Below are positions 21,879-32,588 of a stretch of DNA of 64,000 bases, piece after piece; within the stretch, counting starts at the first letter, position 1, and every line of letters starts with the position of its first letter. Location of the stretch: positions 1-64,000 of the forward strand of contig NZ_JBBDQW010000016.1 in the NCBI RefSeq assembly GCF_040905785.1. Reading direction: 5' to 3'. The notes beneath the pieces are model-generated. The model was given only the letters and a program-made list of their open reading frames with translations. It did not search any database and had not been told where the DNA came from. The DNA is from Tistlia sp040905785. GTDB lineage: Bacteria > Pseudomonadota > Alphaproteobacteria > Kiloniellales > DSM-21159. Position numbers and translations under genes: made by a program.

Positions 21879-24082
21879 GTAGCGAATCTGCCCTTCCGAT
21901 CGACCAGAGCGCCGTCGAGGCGATCGTCCGCGGCCGCCATGGCGACCCCTTCGCCGTGCTCGGCATGCACGGCGGCGGCGACCGGCCGCTGCGCGTCTCC
22001 GTCTTCGCACCGCCGGCGGCCGAGGTCGCCGTGATCGACGCGAACACCGGCAAGCCGGTCGCGCAGCTGGAGCGCATCCACCCCGAAGGCTTCTTCACCG
22101 GCAGCCTGCCGCGCCGCAAGAAGCCCTTCCCCTACCGCCTGAAGTTCGCCGCCGGCGAGAACAGCTGGGAGGCCGAGGATCCCTACCGATTCCCGGAGCT
22201 GCTCGGCGAGCTCGACAGCCACCTGCTGGCCGAGGGCCGGCACCGGCGGCTCTACGAGCGGCTCGGCGCCCATCCCGCCACGCTCGAGGGCGTCGAGGGG
22301 GTGAGCTTCGCAGTCTGGGCACCGAACGCCCAGCGGGTCAGCGTGGTCGGCGACTTCAACGCCTGGGACGGCCGCCGCCACCCGATGCGCCGGCGCTACG
22401 AGGCCGGCATCTGGGAGCTTTTCGTGCCGGGCCTGCCGAAGGGCGCGCACTACAAGTACGAGATCCTCGGCGCACAGGGCGAGCGCCTTCCGCTCAAGGC
22501 GGATCCCGTGTCGTTCTTCCAGCAGCAGGCGCCCGAGACGGCCTCGCTGGTTCACGGCCTCCCGCAGCACGAGTGGCGCGACGGCGCCTGGATGGAGGAG
22601 CGCGCCGCGCGCCAGGCGGTCTCGGCGCCGATCTCGATCTACGAGGTCCACCTCGGCTCCTGGCAGCGCGGCGAGAACGACAGCCTGCTCGGCTACGACG
22701 CGCTCGGCGACCGGCTGATCCCCCACGCCCTGGACATGGGATTCACGCACCTGGAGTTCCTGCCGGTCAGCGAGCATCCCTTCACCGGCTCCTGGGGCTA
22801 CCAGCCGATCGGCCTGTTCGCGCCGACCAGCCGCTTCGGACCGCCCGAGGCCTTCGCGCGGCTGGTCGACCGCTGCCACGAGGCCGGCCTGGGCGTGATC
22901 ATCGATTGGGTGCCGGCGCACTTCCCGAGCGACGAGCACGGCCTGGCGCACTTCGACGGCACGGCGCTCTACGAGCACGAGGATCCTCGGCTCGGCTTCC
23001 ATCAGGACTGGAACACGCTGATCTACAACTTCGGCCGCCGCGAGGTGTCGAACTTCCTGCAGGCCAACGCCCTCTACTGGCTCGAGCGATTCCACATCGA
23101 CGCGCTGCGCGTCGACGCCGTCGCCTCGATGCTCTACCTCGACTACAGCCGCGAGCCCGACCAGTGGATTCCGAACGTCCACGGCGGCAACGAGAACCTC
23201 GACGCCATCGCCTTCCTGCGCGAGGTCAACACCCGCGCCTACGCCGAGCATCCCGGCGTCACCACGATCGCCGAGGAATCGACCGCCTGGCCGCAGGTCA
23301 GCGCGCCGGTGCACAGCGGCGGCCTGGGCTTCGGCTACAAGTGGAACATGGGCTGGATGCACGACAGCCTGGAGTACATGCGCCGCGACCCCCTCTATCG
23401 CCGCCACCACCAGGACCAGCTGACCTTCGGCCTGCACTACGCCTTCACCGAGAACTTCGTGCTGCCGCTCAGCCACGACGAAGTGGTCCACGGCAAGGGC
23501 TCGCTGCTCAACAAGATGCCGGGCGACCGCTGGCAGAAGTTCGCCAACCTGCGCGCCTACTACAGCTTCATGTGGACCCATCCAGGCAAGAAGCTGCTGT
23601 TCATGGGTTGCGAGTTCGGGCAGGAGCGCGAGTGGAGCCACGACCGCTCGCTCGACTGGCACCTCTGCGACGACCCGGCCCACGGCGGCCTGCAGCGCCT
23701 GATCCGGGACCTCAACCGCCTGTACCGCGAGGTTCCGGCGCTGCACCAGCGCGACTGCGATCCCGCCGGCTTCGAGTGGATCGACGCCAGCGACGCCGCC
23801 GGCAGCACGTTCGTCTACCAGCGTAACGCGGACGAGGGCGGCGACCCCGTCGTCGTGGTCTGCAACTTCACGCCGGTGGTCCGCACGGACTACCGCATCG
23901 GCGTGCCGCGCGCCGGCGCCTGGGACGAGATCTTCAACAGCGACGCCGAGCTCTACGGCGGCTCGAACGTCGGCAACGGCGGCCGCGTGGTCGCAGCGGA
24001 GCCCGGCCGGCACGACCGTCCCGCCTCCCTGTCCCTGACCCTGCCGCCGCTGGCGACGTTGATTCTGCGACCCTCCTCCTAG
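21875..24082 (+). CDS. glgB: 1,4-alpha-glucan branching enzyme GlgB
   Basis: A 735-residue branching enzyme that introduces alpha-1,6 branches. It has an N-terminal CBM48 module pair (GRHGDPFAVLGMH at the start, then FAVWAPNAQRVSVVGDFNAW at about 145-165). Catalytic Asp414 lies in ALRVDAVASMLYLDYSR and Glu467 in IAEESTAWP. SHDEVVHGKGSLLNKMPGD carries the transition-state residues. The same reading frame is open for 913 codons upstream through treS, but the true start is the ATG overlapping the treS stop, where the GlgB N-terminus begins. Residue numbering tracks E. coli GlgB with an offset of about nine. Confidence 0.96.
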
Positions 24083-24094
24083 GAACAGACGACA

Positions 24095-26182
24095 ATGACG
24101 ACGAAGCTGAATGCCGGGTCGCCCTTCCCGCTCGGGGCCACCTGGGACGGCTCGGGCGTGAACTTCGCCCTGTTCTCGGCCAACGCGACCAAGGTCGAGC
24201 TCTGCCTGTTCGAGCGCAACGGCCGCCGCGAAACCGACCGCATCGCCCTGCCCGAGTTCACCCACGAGGTCTGGCACGGCTACCTGCCCGACGTGCGTCC
24301 CGGGCAGCTCTACGGCTACCGCGTGCACGGGCCCTACGACCCGCGCAACGGTCACCGCTTCAACCCGAACAAGCTGCTGCTCGATCCCTACGCCCTGGCG
24401 CTGCACGGCGAGCTGCGCTGGCACGACGCGCTGTTCGGCTATCGCGTCGGCCACACCCGCGGCGACCTCTCGTTCGACCGTCGGGACTCGGCCTTCGTCA
24501 TGCCGAAGTGCGTGGTCATCGACCCGGCCGTGACCTGGGGGCCGGACCGCAGCCCCAGCGTGCCCTGGTCGGAGACGATCATCTACGAGGCCCACGTCAA
24601 GGGCATGACCGCGCGACACCCGGACCTGCCGCCCCAGGTCCGCGGCACCTTCGCGGGGCTGGCGCAGCCGCAGGTCGTCGAGTACCTGGCCGGGCTCGGC
24701 GTCACCACCGTCGAGCTGATGCCGACCCAGGCCTTCTTCGACGACCGCTACCTGGTGCAGAAGGGACTGAGCAACTACTGGGGCTACAACACCATCGGCT
24801 TCTTCGCGCCGGCGGAGCGCTTCATCTCGCGTGGCGGCAACCTGCACGAGTTCAAGCTGATGGTGCGGCGCCTGCACGAGGCCGGCATCGAGGTCCTGCT
24901 CGACGTCGTCTACAACCACACCGCCGAGGGCAGCGAGCTCGGGCCGACGCTGTCGTTCCGCGGCATCGACAATGCCAGCTACTACCTGCTGGGCGACGAT
25001 CCGCGCTACTATTTCGACTCCACCGGCTGCGGCAACACGGTCGACCTGCGCCACCCGCGCGTGCTGCAGATGGTCACCGATTCGCTGCGCTACTGGGTCC
25101 GCGACTGCCACGTCGACGGCTTCCGCTTCGACCTCGCCAGCTCGCTCGGCCGCGACCGCGACGCCTTCGATCCGAACGCGGTCTTCCTCGACGCCGTCCG
25201 CCAGGACCCGACGCTGTCGCGGGTCAAGCTGATCGCGGAGCCCTGGGACACCGGGCCGGACGGCTACCAGCTCGGCAACTTCCCGCCGAGCTGGGCCGAA
25301 TGGAGCGACCGCTACCGCGACGGCCTGCGCGCCTTCTGGCGCGGCGATCCCGGCACCCTGCCGGGCCTCGCCAAGAACCTGCTCGGCTCGGCCGACCTGT
25401 TTGACCGCCGCGGCCGCCGGCCCTGGGCCAGCATCAACTTCGCTACCGCCCACGACGGCTTCACGCTGGCCGACCTGGTGTCCTTCAACGAGAAGCACAA
25501 CGAGGCGAACGGAGAGGACAACCAGGACGGCCACAACCACAATCTCAGCTGGAACTGCGGCGTCGAAGGCCCGACCGACGATCCCGAGGTCCTGGCGCTG
25601 CGCGACCGGCTGCGCCGCGCCATCGCGACGACGCTGCTCATCTCTCAGGGCACGCCGATGCTGCTGATGGGCGACGAGGTTGGCCGCACCCAGAACGGCA
25701 ACAACAACACCTACTGCCAGGACGACGAGCTCAACTGGCTGCCCTGGGAGGACATCGAGGAGCGCGACGCCGATTTCCTCGAGTACCTGCGCCGGGTCGT
25801 CGAGATCCGCCGCCAGACCCCGACCCTGCGCCAGAGGAACTTCCTCCACGGCCGGCGGCTGCCGGACGAGGAGCTGCGCGACGTCGTCTGGCTGCGGCAC
25901 GATTCGCACCCGATGGAGCCGGGCGACTGGAACAATCCGGACTCGCGCTCCGTCGCGCTGCTGTTCTGCGGCACCGGCGGCGAGCGGCACCTGGTGCTCT
26001 TCAACGCCCATGACGAGGCGCTGCCCTTCGTCCTGCCCGCCAAGGAGACGGCGCTGCGCTGGCGCGTGCTGATCGACAGCGCCACCGGCCGCGTCCGGCC
26101 GGCAGGCCCCCTGCACCGGGCACGCGAGAGCCTGAAGCTGCCCGATCGCGCCGTGCTGGTCCTGGAGGGCGAGACCGAATGA
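24095..26182 (+). CDS. glgX: glycogen debranching enzyme GlgX
   Basis: A 695-residue GH13_11 isoamylase-type debranching enzyme. It has an N-terminal CBM48 (LGATWDGSGVNFALFSANAT), DVVYNHTAEGSELGPT, nucleophile Asp346 in GFRFDLASSLGRD, acid/base Glu382 in LIAEPWDTG, and FATAHDGFTLADLVSFNEKHN. It starts 12 bases after glgB with AGGAAC upstream and overlaps treZ by ATGA. It trims branches from glycogen to give the linear maltodextrins used by TreY and MalQ encoded downstream. Confidence 0.96.
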   Translation: MTTKLNAGSPFPLGATWDGSGVNFALFSANATKVELCLFERNGRRETDRIALPEFTHEVWHGYLPDVRPGQLYGYRVHGPYDPRNGHRFNPNKLLLDPYALALHGELRWHDALFGYRVGHTRGDLSFDRRDSAFVMPKCVVIDPAVTWGPDRSPSVPWSETIIYEAHVKGMTARHPDLPPQVRGTFAGLAQPQVVEYLAGLGVTTVELMPTQAFFDDRYLVQKGLSNYWGYNTIGFFAPAERFISRGGNLHEFKLMVRRLHEAGIEVLLDVVYNHTAEGSELGPTLSFRGIDNASYYLLGDDPRYYFDSTGCGNTVDLRHPRVLQMVTDSLRYWVRDCHVDGFRFDLASSLGRDRDAFDPNAVFLDAVRQDPTLSRVKLIAEPWDTGPDGYQLGNFPPSWAEWSDRYRDGLRAFWRGDPGTLPGLAKNLLGSADLFDRRGRRPWASINFATAHDGFTLADLVSFNEKHNEANGEDNQDGHNHNLSWNCGVEGPTDDPEVLALRDRLRRAIATTLLISQGTPMLLMGDEVGRTQNGNNNTYCQDDELNWLPWEDIEERDADFLEYLRRVVEIRRQTPTLRQRNFLHGRRLPDEELRDVVWLRHDSHPMEPGDWNNPDSRSVALLFCGTGGERHLVLFNAHDEALPFVLPAKETALRWRVLIDSATGRVRPAGPLHRARESLKLPDRAVLVLEGETE

Positions 26183-28005
26183 GCGACGCAAGGAGCACGC
26201 CCCGCTCCTGGGGCGCCGAGCCGCTCGGCGACGGCCGCGCCCGCTTCCGGCTCTGGGCCCCCGCGCAGTCGGCCGTCGCCCTCCACGCCGGCGGCGGCGA
26301 CCTGCCGATGCGGCGCCTGGCCGACGGCTGGTTCGAGCTGACCACCGAAGCCGTCGCGGTCGGCGAAGGCTACGGCTTCCGGCTGGACGACGGGCGCGTC
26401 GTGCCGGATCCGGCGGCGCGCGCCCAGGTCGGCGACGTCCACGGCCTGTCGCGGCTGGTCGACCCCGCCGCCCACCGCTGGGCCGAGACCGGCTGGGCCG
26501 GGCGGCCCTGGGAAGAGGCGGTGATCTACGAGCTCCACGTCGGCAGCTTCACCGAGGCCGGCACCTTCGCCGGCGTCGCCGAGCGGCTCGACCACCTGGC
26601 GGAGCTCGGGGTCACCGTCATCGAGCTGATGCCGGTCGCGCAGTTCTCCGGCCGCCGCGGCTGGGGCTACGACGGCGTGCTGCTCTATGCGCCGCACGAA
26701 GCTTACGGCGGGCCCGAAGGCCTGAAGGCGCTGGTCGAGGCGGCCCACGCCCGCGGCCTGATGGTCCTGCTCGACGTCGTCTACAACCACTTCGGTCCCG
26801 ACGGGAACTACCTGCATCTCTATGCGCCGGACTTCTTCCACGCGGAGCGCCACACTCCCTGGGGCGGCGCCATCGCCTACGAGAAGCCGGAGGTGCGGCG
26901 TTTCTTCTGCGAGAACGTGCTCTACTGGCTGGAGGAGTACCGGCTCGACGGCCTGCGCTTCGACGCCATCGACCAGATCCACGACCCCTCCGAGGAGCCG
27001 ATCCTGGAGGAGATGGCGCGGCTGGTGCGGGCCCGGATCGCCGACCGCCCGGTCCACCTGACCAGCGAGGACAGCAGCAACACCGTGAAGTTGCACCGGC
27101 GCGACTCCGACGGCGGCGTGCCGCTGTTCACCGCCGAGTGGAACGACGACTTCCACAACACGGTGCATGCCCTGGCGACCGGCGAGAGCGAGGGCTACTA
27201 CCGCGACTTCGCCGCCGACCACTGGGGCAAGCTGGCCCGCGCCCTCGCCGAGGGCTACGTCTTCCAGGGCGAGGTTTCGGACCACGCCGGCGGCAAGCCG
27301 CGCGGCGAGCCGAGCGCGGAGCTGCCGCCGGTCGCCTTCGTCAACTTCCTGCAGAACCACGACCAGACCGGCAACCGCGCCTTCGGCGAGCGCCTGACCG
27401 AGCTGACCGACCACGGAACACTCGAGCTGCTGACGGCGATGCTGCTGCTCAGCCCCGCGATCCCGCTGCTGTTCATGGGAGAGGAGTGGGCCGAGCGCCG
27501 CCCCTTCTGCTTCTTCACCGACTTCCACGGCGAGCTCGCCGACGCCGTGCGCGAGGGACGCCGCCGCGAGTTCCGCGCCTGGTCGGCCTTTGCCGACGCA
27601 GCCAGCCGCGCGCAGATTCCCGACCCCAACGACCCGGCGACCTTCGAGGCCTCGCGGCTCGACTGGGGCGAGCGCGAGGGGCAGCGGGGCCGCGAGCATC
27701 TGGCGCTGGTGCGCCGCCTGCTGGCGATCCGGGCGGCCGAGATCGTGCCGCGCCTCGCCGGCCTGGGCGGCGAATGCGGCCAGATCCGCACGCAGGACGA
27801 GGGCGTCGTCGCCGTCACCTGGACGCTGGCCGACGGCAGCCGGCTTCGGCTCGACGCGAACCTGGCGGCCGATGCGCGGCCGGCCGCGCCGCCGCCGCCC
27901 GGGCGCCTGCTCCATGAGCGGCCGGAGGGCGCGGCCGAGGCGCTGTCGGCGGGTCGTATGATCGCAAGCTCGATCGTGGTGTCGCTGGGCGGGGCCCGGC
28001 CATGA
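26179..28005 (+). CDS. treZ: maltooligosyltrehalose trehalohydrolase TreZ
   Basis: A 608-residue GH13_10 enzyme that releases trehalose from maltooligosyltrehalose. An N-terminal CBM48-like domain (RFRLWAPAQSAVALHAGG) is followed by the barrel with Asp262 in GLRFDAIDQIHD, Glu297 in LTSEDSSN, and FLQNHDQTGNRAFGERL. It overlaps glgX and malQ by ATGA at both ends. Its partner TreY is encoded two genes downstream, so the complete TreY-TreZ route from glycogen to trehalose is in this operon. Confidence 0.95.
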   Translation: MSDARSTPRSWGAEPLGDGRARFRLWAPAQSAVALHAGGGDLPMRRLADGWFELTTEAVAVGEGYGFRLDDGRVVPDPAARAQVGDVHGLSRLVDPAAHRWAETGWAGRPWEEAVIYELHVGSFTEAGTFAGVAERLDHLAELGVTVIELMPVAQFSGRRGWGYDGVLLYAPHEAYGGPEGLKALVEAAHARGLMVLLDVVYNHFGPDGNYLHLYAPDFFHAERHTPWGGAIAYEKPEVRRFFCENVLYWLEEYRLDGLRFDAIDQIHDPSEEPILEEMARLVRARIADRPVHLTSEDSSNTVKLHRRDSDGGVPLFTAEWNDDFHNTVHALATGESEGYYRDFAADHWGKLARALAEGYVFQGEVSDHAGGKPRGEPSAELPPVAFVNFLQNHDQTGNRAFGERLTELTDHGTLELLTAMLLLSPAIPLLFMGEEWAERRPFCFFTDFHGELADAVREGRRREFRAWSAFADAASRAQIPDPNDPATFEASRLDWGEREGQRGREHLALVRRLLAIRAAEIVPRLAGLGGECGQIRTQDEGVVAVTWTLADGSRLRLDANLAADARPAAPPPPGRLLHERPEGAAEALSAGRMIASSIVVSLGGARP

Positions 28006-29885
28006 CGGCGTTGCTCGACCGCCTGTGTGAGCGCCACGGAATCGCGATCAGCTACCGAGACCAGATGGGCGACGTCAGGACCGTCTCCGAGCCCGTCAAG
28101 CGGGCGCTGCTGGAGGCGATCGGCGTGCCGTGCGGCGACGAGGCGGCGCTGCGCCGGGCCCTGGCGGAGGCGCCCGAGCCGCCGGAAGCCCAGGTCGAGG
28201 TGCAGGATCACCAGCGCTGCTTCCTGCCGGACTGGCTCGACCGCGGCCGGGTCTGGGGCGTCGCCCTGCAGCTCTACCAGCTGCGCTCGGCGCGCGACTG
28301 GGGCATCGGCGACTTCGAGGACCTGGCACGCGTGGGCGAGCAGGCCGGCGCGCTGGGCGCCGACTTTCTGGGCGTCAATCCGCTGCACGCCCTCTTCCTG
28401 GCCAATCCCTGGCACTGCAGCCCCTTCTCGCCCTCCAACCGGCGTTTCCTGAACCCGCTCTACATCGCGGTCGACCGGGTCGCCGGCTTCCGGGAGGAGC
28501 TGGCCGACGGGGAAGAGCGCGAGCGGCTGCGCGGCCTGGACATGGTGGACTACGCCGGCGTCGCCGCGCTGAAGCTCGCGGCCCTGCGCCGCCTCTGGCC
28601 GATCTGGCGAGAGCGGGCGAGCGGGAACGGTCCCGACGACCGGGCCGCCTTCGACGCCTTCCGGGCCGAGCGGGGCATGCCGCTCGCGCGCCACGCGCTG
28701 TTCGAAGCGCTGTCCGCGCACTTCGTCGCCCGCGGCGGCAGCGCCGGCTGGCAGGGCTGGCCGGAGCCCTTCCAACGGCCCGACGGCGAGGCCGTCCAGG
28801 CCTTCGAGGCGAAGAACCGCGACGAGCTGGCCTTCCAGTGCTGGCTCCAGTGGCTGGCCGACCGGCAGCTCGAGACGGCCAAGCGCCGCGCGCGGGCGGC
28901 GGGCATGCGCATCGGGCTCTACCTCGATCTCGCCGTCGGCGACGCGCCGGACGGATCGGCGACCTGGGCGGACCCGGAGCTGATGGTGACCGGCGCCAGG
29001 ATCGGTGCGCCGCCGGATTCCTTCAACATCGGCGGCCAGGACTGGGGCCTGTCGCCCCTGTCGCCGGCGACGCTGCGCGAGCGCAAGCTGGCGCCCTACG
29101 AGGCGACCCTGGAAGACGTCGTCCGCCACGCCGGCGCGCTGCGCATCGACCACGTCATGGGCCTGCGCCAGCTGTTCTTCATTCCCGCCGGCCATCCGGC
29201 CAGCGAGGGCACCTACCTGCTCTATCCCCTGGCGGAGATGCTCGCCGCCCTGGCCGAGGCGAGCCATAAGCGCCGCACGGTGATCATCGGCGAGGACCTG
29301 GGCACGGTGCCCGACGGCTTCCGCGAGACGATGGCCGCGGCCGAGATCCAGTCCTACCGCCTGCTCTACTTCGAGCGCCTGGAACAGGGCCTGAAGCCGC
29401 CGCAGGACTGGCCACGCCAGGCCCTGGCCTGCCTGTCGACGCACGACCTGCCGCCGCTGCTCGGCTGGTGGCAGGGCGACGACGTCGCCCTGCAGCAGGA
29501 GTTCGGTTTCATGGACGAGGCGCTGGCGGGGACCGAGCTGACGCGCCGCCGCGACGACCAGCGCGGGCTCGTCGAGGGACTGGCCGCCGAGGGCCTGCTC
29601 GGCGGCACGGAGGCGCGCGCGCTCCTGCAGGACCGGCTGTCGCCAAGCGCGCTCGAGGCGCTCGCGGTCGCCGTGCACCGCCACCTCGCCCGCGCGCCCT
29701 CGCGGCTCTTCGCCGTGCGTCTCGAGGATCTGGCGGGCGAGCGTCTGGCCGTGAACGTGCCGGGCACGCACGACGAGCATCCGAACTGGCGGCGCCGGCT
29801 CGGCCCGACCCTGGAGCAGCTGGCCGACAGCGAGCTGGCGCAGGCCATCGCCGGGGGCGTCGCGGCCGAGCGGCCGAAGCGATGA
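28002..29885 (+). CDS. malQ: 4-alpha-glucanotransferase MalQ
   Basis: A 627-residue GH77 amylomaltase that disproportionates maltodextrins. Landmarks are GVALQLYQLRSARDWGIGDF, HCSPFSPSNRRFLNP, catalytic Asp383 in LRIDHVMGLRQLF, Glu431 in IIGEDLGTVP, and STHDLPPLLGWW. It sits between treZ and treY, overlapping each by ATGA. Its likely job is to recycle short maltodextrins left after GlgX and TreY action. Confidence 0.94.
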   Translation: MTALLDRLCERHGIAISYRDQMGDVRTVSEPVKRALLEAIGVPCGDEAALRRALAEAPEPPEAQVEVQDHQRCFLPDWLDRGRVWGVALQLYQLRSARDWGIGDFEDLARVGEQAGALGADFLGVNPLHALFLANPWHCSPFSPSNRRFLNPLYIAVDRVAGFREELADGEERERLRGLDMVDYAGVAALKLAALRRLWPIWRERASGNGPDDRAAFDAFRAERGMPLARHALFEALSAHFVARGGSAGWQGWPEPFQRPDGEAVQAFEAKNRDELAFQCWLQWLADRQLETAKRRARAAGMRIGLYLDLAVGDAPDGSATWADPELMVTGARIGAPPDSFNIGGQDWGLSPLSPATLRERKLAPYEATLEDVVRHAGALRIDHVMGLRQLFFIPAGHPASEGTYLLYPLAEMLAALAEASHKRRTVIIGEDLGTVPDGFRETMAAAEIQSYRLLYFERLEQGLKPPQDWPRQALACLSTHDLPPLLGWWQGDDVALQQEFGFMDEALAGTELTRRRDDQRGLVEGLAAEGLLGGTEARALLQDRLSPSALEALAVAVHRHLARAPSRLFAVRLEDLAGERLAVNVPGTHDEHPNWRRRLGPTLEQLADSELAQAIAGGVAAERPKR

Positions 29886-32563
29886 GCCCCCGCGCCACCT
29901 ACCGCCTGCAGTTCCGCGAGGGCATGACCTTCGCCCGCGCCGCGGCCCTGGCCCCCTACTGGCGGCAGCTCGGCATCAGCCATCTCTACGCCTCGCCGGT
30001 CTTCACGGCGGCCGAGGGCTCGACCCACGGCTACGACGTCGCCGACTTCAACAGCCTGGAGCCGGCGCTCGGCGGCGAGGCCGGCTTCCGGGACATGGCC
30101 CGGGCCCTGCAGCGCGAGGGCCTGGGACTGATCCTCGACTTCGTGCCCAACCACATGAGCGCGACGCCCGAGAACGGCTGGTGGCGCTCTCTGCTCGAGT
30201 GGGGCGAGGCGAGCCCGACCGCCGACCATTTCGACATCGACTGGACCGCCGACAAGCTGCTGCAGCCGATCCTGGGGGCGCCCTACGCCGAGGTGCTGGA
30301 GGCAGGCGAGCTCTCCTTCGACCTCGATGCTGGCGCCGGCCGCCTGCTGCTGCGCTACTTCGAGACGGCGCTGCCGCTCAACCCGGCTGGCACCGCGCAG
30401 CTGCTGGCGCGCTCCGGCGATCCGGCGCTGGAGCGTCTGGCGGGGCCGCTCGCCGGCGCGACGCCCGAGACGCAGGATCCGCTGCGCGAGGCGCTGCGCG
30501 GGGTGCTCGCCGAGGCGGCCACGGCGGACGGCCTGCGCGCGGCACTCGCCGAGCTGTCGCGCGACCAGGCGTTGATCCACGAGGTCCACGAAGCGCAGGC
30601 CTGGCGCCTGGCCTACTGGCGCGCCGCCCGCGACAGCCTGACCTATCGTCGCTTCTTCGAGATCACCGGGCTGGTCGGCGTGCGCGTCGAAGAGCCGGCG
30701 GTCTTCGACGCCGTGCACGCGCTGCTGTTCCGCCTGGTCGAGGAGGGCCTGGTGCAGGGCGTGCGCCTCGACCACATCGACGGTCTGGCCGACCCGCGGG
30801 GCTACCTCGCGCGGCTGGCCGATGCGCTGCCCGAGGACTGCTACCTGATCGTCGAGAAGATCCTAGAGGCCGGCGAGAGGCTGCCGCCTGAGTGGCCGGT
30901 CGCCGGCACGACCGGCTACGAGTTCATCGCAGCCCTCGCCGCCGGCCTGTGCGACGGCGCCGGCTTGGCCGAGCTGGGCAGCGCCTACGAGGCTTTCATC
31001 GGCCGGCCGGCCGATCTCGAGGCGGCGGTCGAGGCCGCCAAGCTGCAGATCCTGACCGAGAACCTGGCCTCCGAACTGGGTACCCTGGTCGCCCAGGCCA
31101 GCGACCTGGCGCAACGCCAGATCGCGACCCGCGATTTCGGACCCGACTCGCTGCGGCGCGCCCTGACGGCCCTGATGGCGGCCTTTCCCGTCTACCGCAG
31201 CTACGTCGACGCCGAGGGCGCCTCGGACGCCGACCGCCGGCTGCTCGCCGAGGTAGCCGAGCGGGCCAAGCTGCGCCCGGACGTCGAAGAGCCGCGTACC
31301 GTCGACTTCCTCGCCAGCCTGCTGCTGCTCGAGGTGCCCGAGGAGGACCGCGAGGACACGCTGCGCTTCGTCACCCGCTTCCAGCAGACGACCGGCCCGA
31401 TCATGGCCAAGGCCCTGGAGGACACGGTCTTCTATCGCGAGCACCGGCTGATCGCGCTCAACGAGGTCGGCGGCGAGGCGGACCTCGTCGAGGCCTCGGC
31501 CGAGGCCTTCCACGAGGCCATGGCGCGACGGCAGGCGACCCAGCCCAGCGGACTCTCGACGACCGCGACCCACGACACCAAGCGCGGCGAGGACGCGCGG
31601 GCCCGGCTCTACGCGCTCAGCGAGGCGCCCGGGCTGTGGGCCGAGGCGCTGTCGCGCTGGTCGATGATGAACGCCGGCCTGCGCAGCCAGCTCGAGGGCG
31701 AGAGCGAGGCCCTGCCCGAGCGCGAGACCGAATGGCTGCTCTACCAGACGCTGCTCGGCGCCTGGCCCGCCGGCCTCGAGCCGGACGACCCCGAGGGGCT
31801 GGAGACCCTCGCGACCCGCGTCTCGGCCTTCCTGGAGAAGGCGCTGCGCGAGGCCAAGCTGCGGACCCGCTGGACCGCGCCCGACGAACCCTACGAAGCC
31901 GCGGTCCAGGCGTTCGCCAAGGGCCTGCTCGATCCCGGAAACCGGATCTTCCTCAAGGATTTCACGGCGACCGCCGAGCCCTTCCTGCGCGCGGGCGTCG
32001 TCAACAGCCTGACCCAGAGCCTGCTCAAGCTGACCGCTCCCGGCGTGCCCGACCTCTACCAGGGCACGGAGTCCTGGGACCTCAGCCTGGTCGATCCCGA
32101 CAACCGCCGCCCCGTCGAGTTCGACCTCCTGACCGGGCGGCTCGAGGGCCTCGCCGCACAGCCCTGGGAGGCGCTGCTCGCCGACTGGCGCGGCGGCGCT
32201 ATCAAGCAGCGCCTGCTGGCCACTGTCCTGGCGGTGCGTCGCGACCGGCCGGCGCTCTTCTCCGAGGGCGACTACCGGCCGCTCGAGGTCTCCGGCGCCC
32301 GCGCCGACCACGTCATCGCCTTCGCCCGCGGCCTCGGCGAGCAGGCCGCCCTGGTCGTCGCGCCGCGCTGTCCGCTCGCCCTGCTCGACCGGCAACTCCC
32401 GACGATTCCCGCCGAGGCCTGGGGCGACACGGCGGTCGCCCTGCCGCGGGACCTGCAGGACCGCGCCTGGAGCGACGCGCTGAGCGGCGAGTCGGGCAAG
32501 GGCGAGCTCCTGCTCGGCGAGCGGCTCCGGACCCTGCCCCTGGCGCTCCTGCTCGGCGATTAG
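29882..32563 (+). CDS. treY: maltooligosyltrehalose synthase TreY
   Basis: An 893-residue GH13_26 enzyme that converts the reducing-end linkage of maltodextrins to trehalose. It shows YRLQFREGMTFARAAALAPY at the N-terminus, LDFVPNHMSATPENGWW, Asp297 in GVRLDHIDGLADP, Glu325 in YLIVEKILEAGERLP, and TTATHDTKRGEDARARL. The frame is open further upstream within malQ, but the ATG overlapping the malQ stop begins the family's usual N-terminus. This is the last gene of the operon; it converges on yjbQ with 25 bases between stops. Confidence 0.95.
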   Translation: MSPRATYRLQFREGMTFARAAALAPYWRQLGISHLYASPVFTAAEGSTHGYDVADFNSLEPALGGEAGFRDMARALQREGLGLILDFVPNHMSATPENGWWRSLLEWGEASPTADHFDIDWTADKLLQPILGAPYAEVLEAGELSFDLDAGAGRLLLRYFETALPLNPAGTAQLLARSGDPALERLAGPLAGATPETQDPLREALRGVLAEAATADGLRAALAELSRDQALIHEVHEAQAWRLAYWRAARDSLTYRRFFEITGLVGVRVEEPAVFDAVHALLFRLVEEGLVQGVRLDHIDGLADPRGYLARLADALPEDCYLIVEKILEAGERLPPEWPVAGTTGYEFIAALAAGLCDGAGLAELGSAYEAFIGRPADLEAAVEAAKLQILTENLASELGTLVAQASDLAQRQIATRDFGPDSLRRALTALMAAFPVYRSYVDAEGASDADRRLLAEVAERAKLRPDVEEPRTVDFLASLLLLEVPEEDREDTLRFVTRFQQTTGPIMAKALEDTVFYREHRLIALNEVGGEADLVEASAEAFHEAMARRQATQPSGLSTTATHDTKRGEDARARLYALSEAPGLWAEALSRWSMMNAGLRSQLEGESEALPERETEWLLYQTLLGAWPAGLEPDDPEGLETLATRVSAFLEKALREAKLRTRWTAPDEPYEAAVQAFAKGLLDPGNRIFLKDFTATAEPFLRAGVVNSLTQSLLKLTAPGVPDLYQGTESWDLSLVDPDNRRPVEFDLLTGRLEGLAAQPWEALLADWRGGAIKQRLLATVLAVRRDRPALFSEGDYRPLEVSGARADHVIAFARGLGEQAALVVAPRCPLALLDRQLPTIPAEAWGDTAVALPRDLQDRAWSDALSGESGKGELLLGERLRTLPLALLLGD

Positions 32564-32588
32564 GCTCCCGACGCCGGCAAGGAGGCCA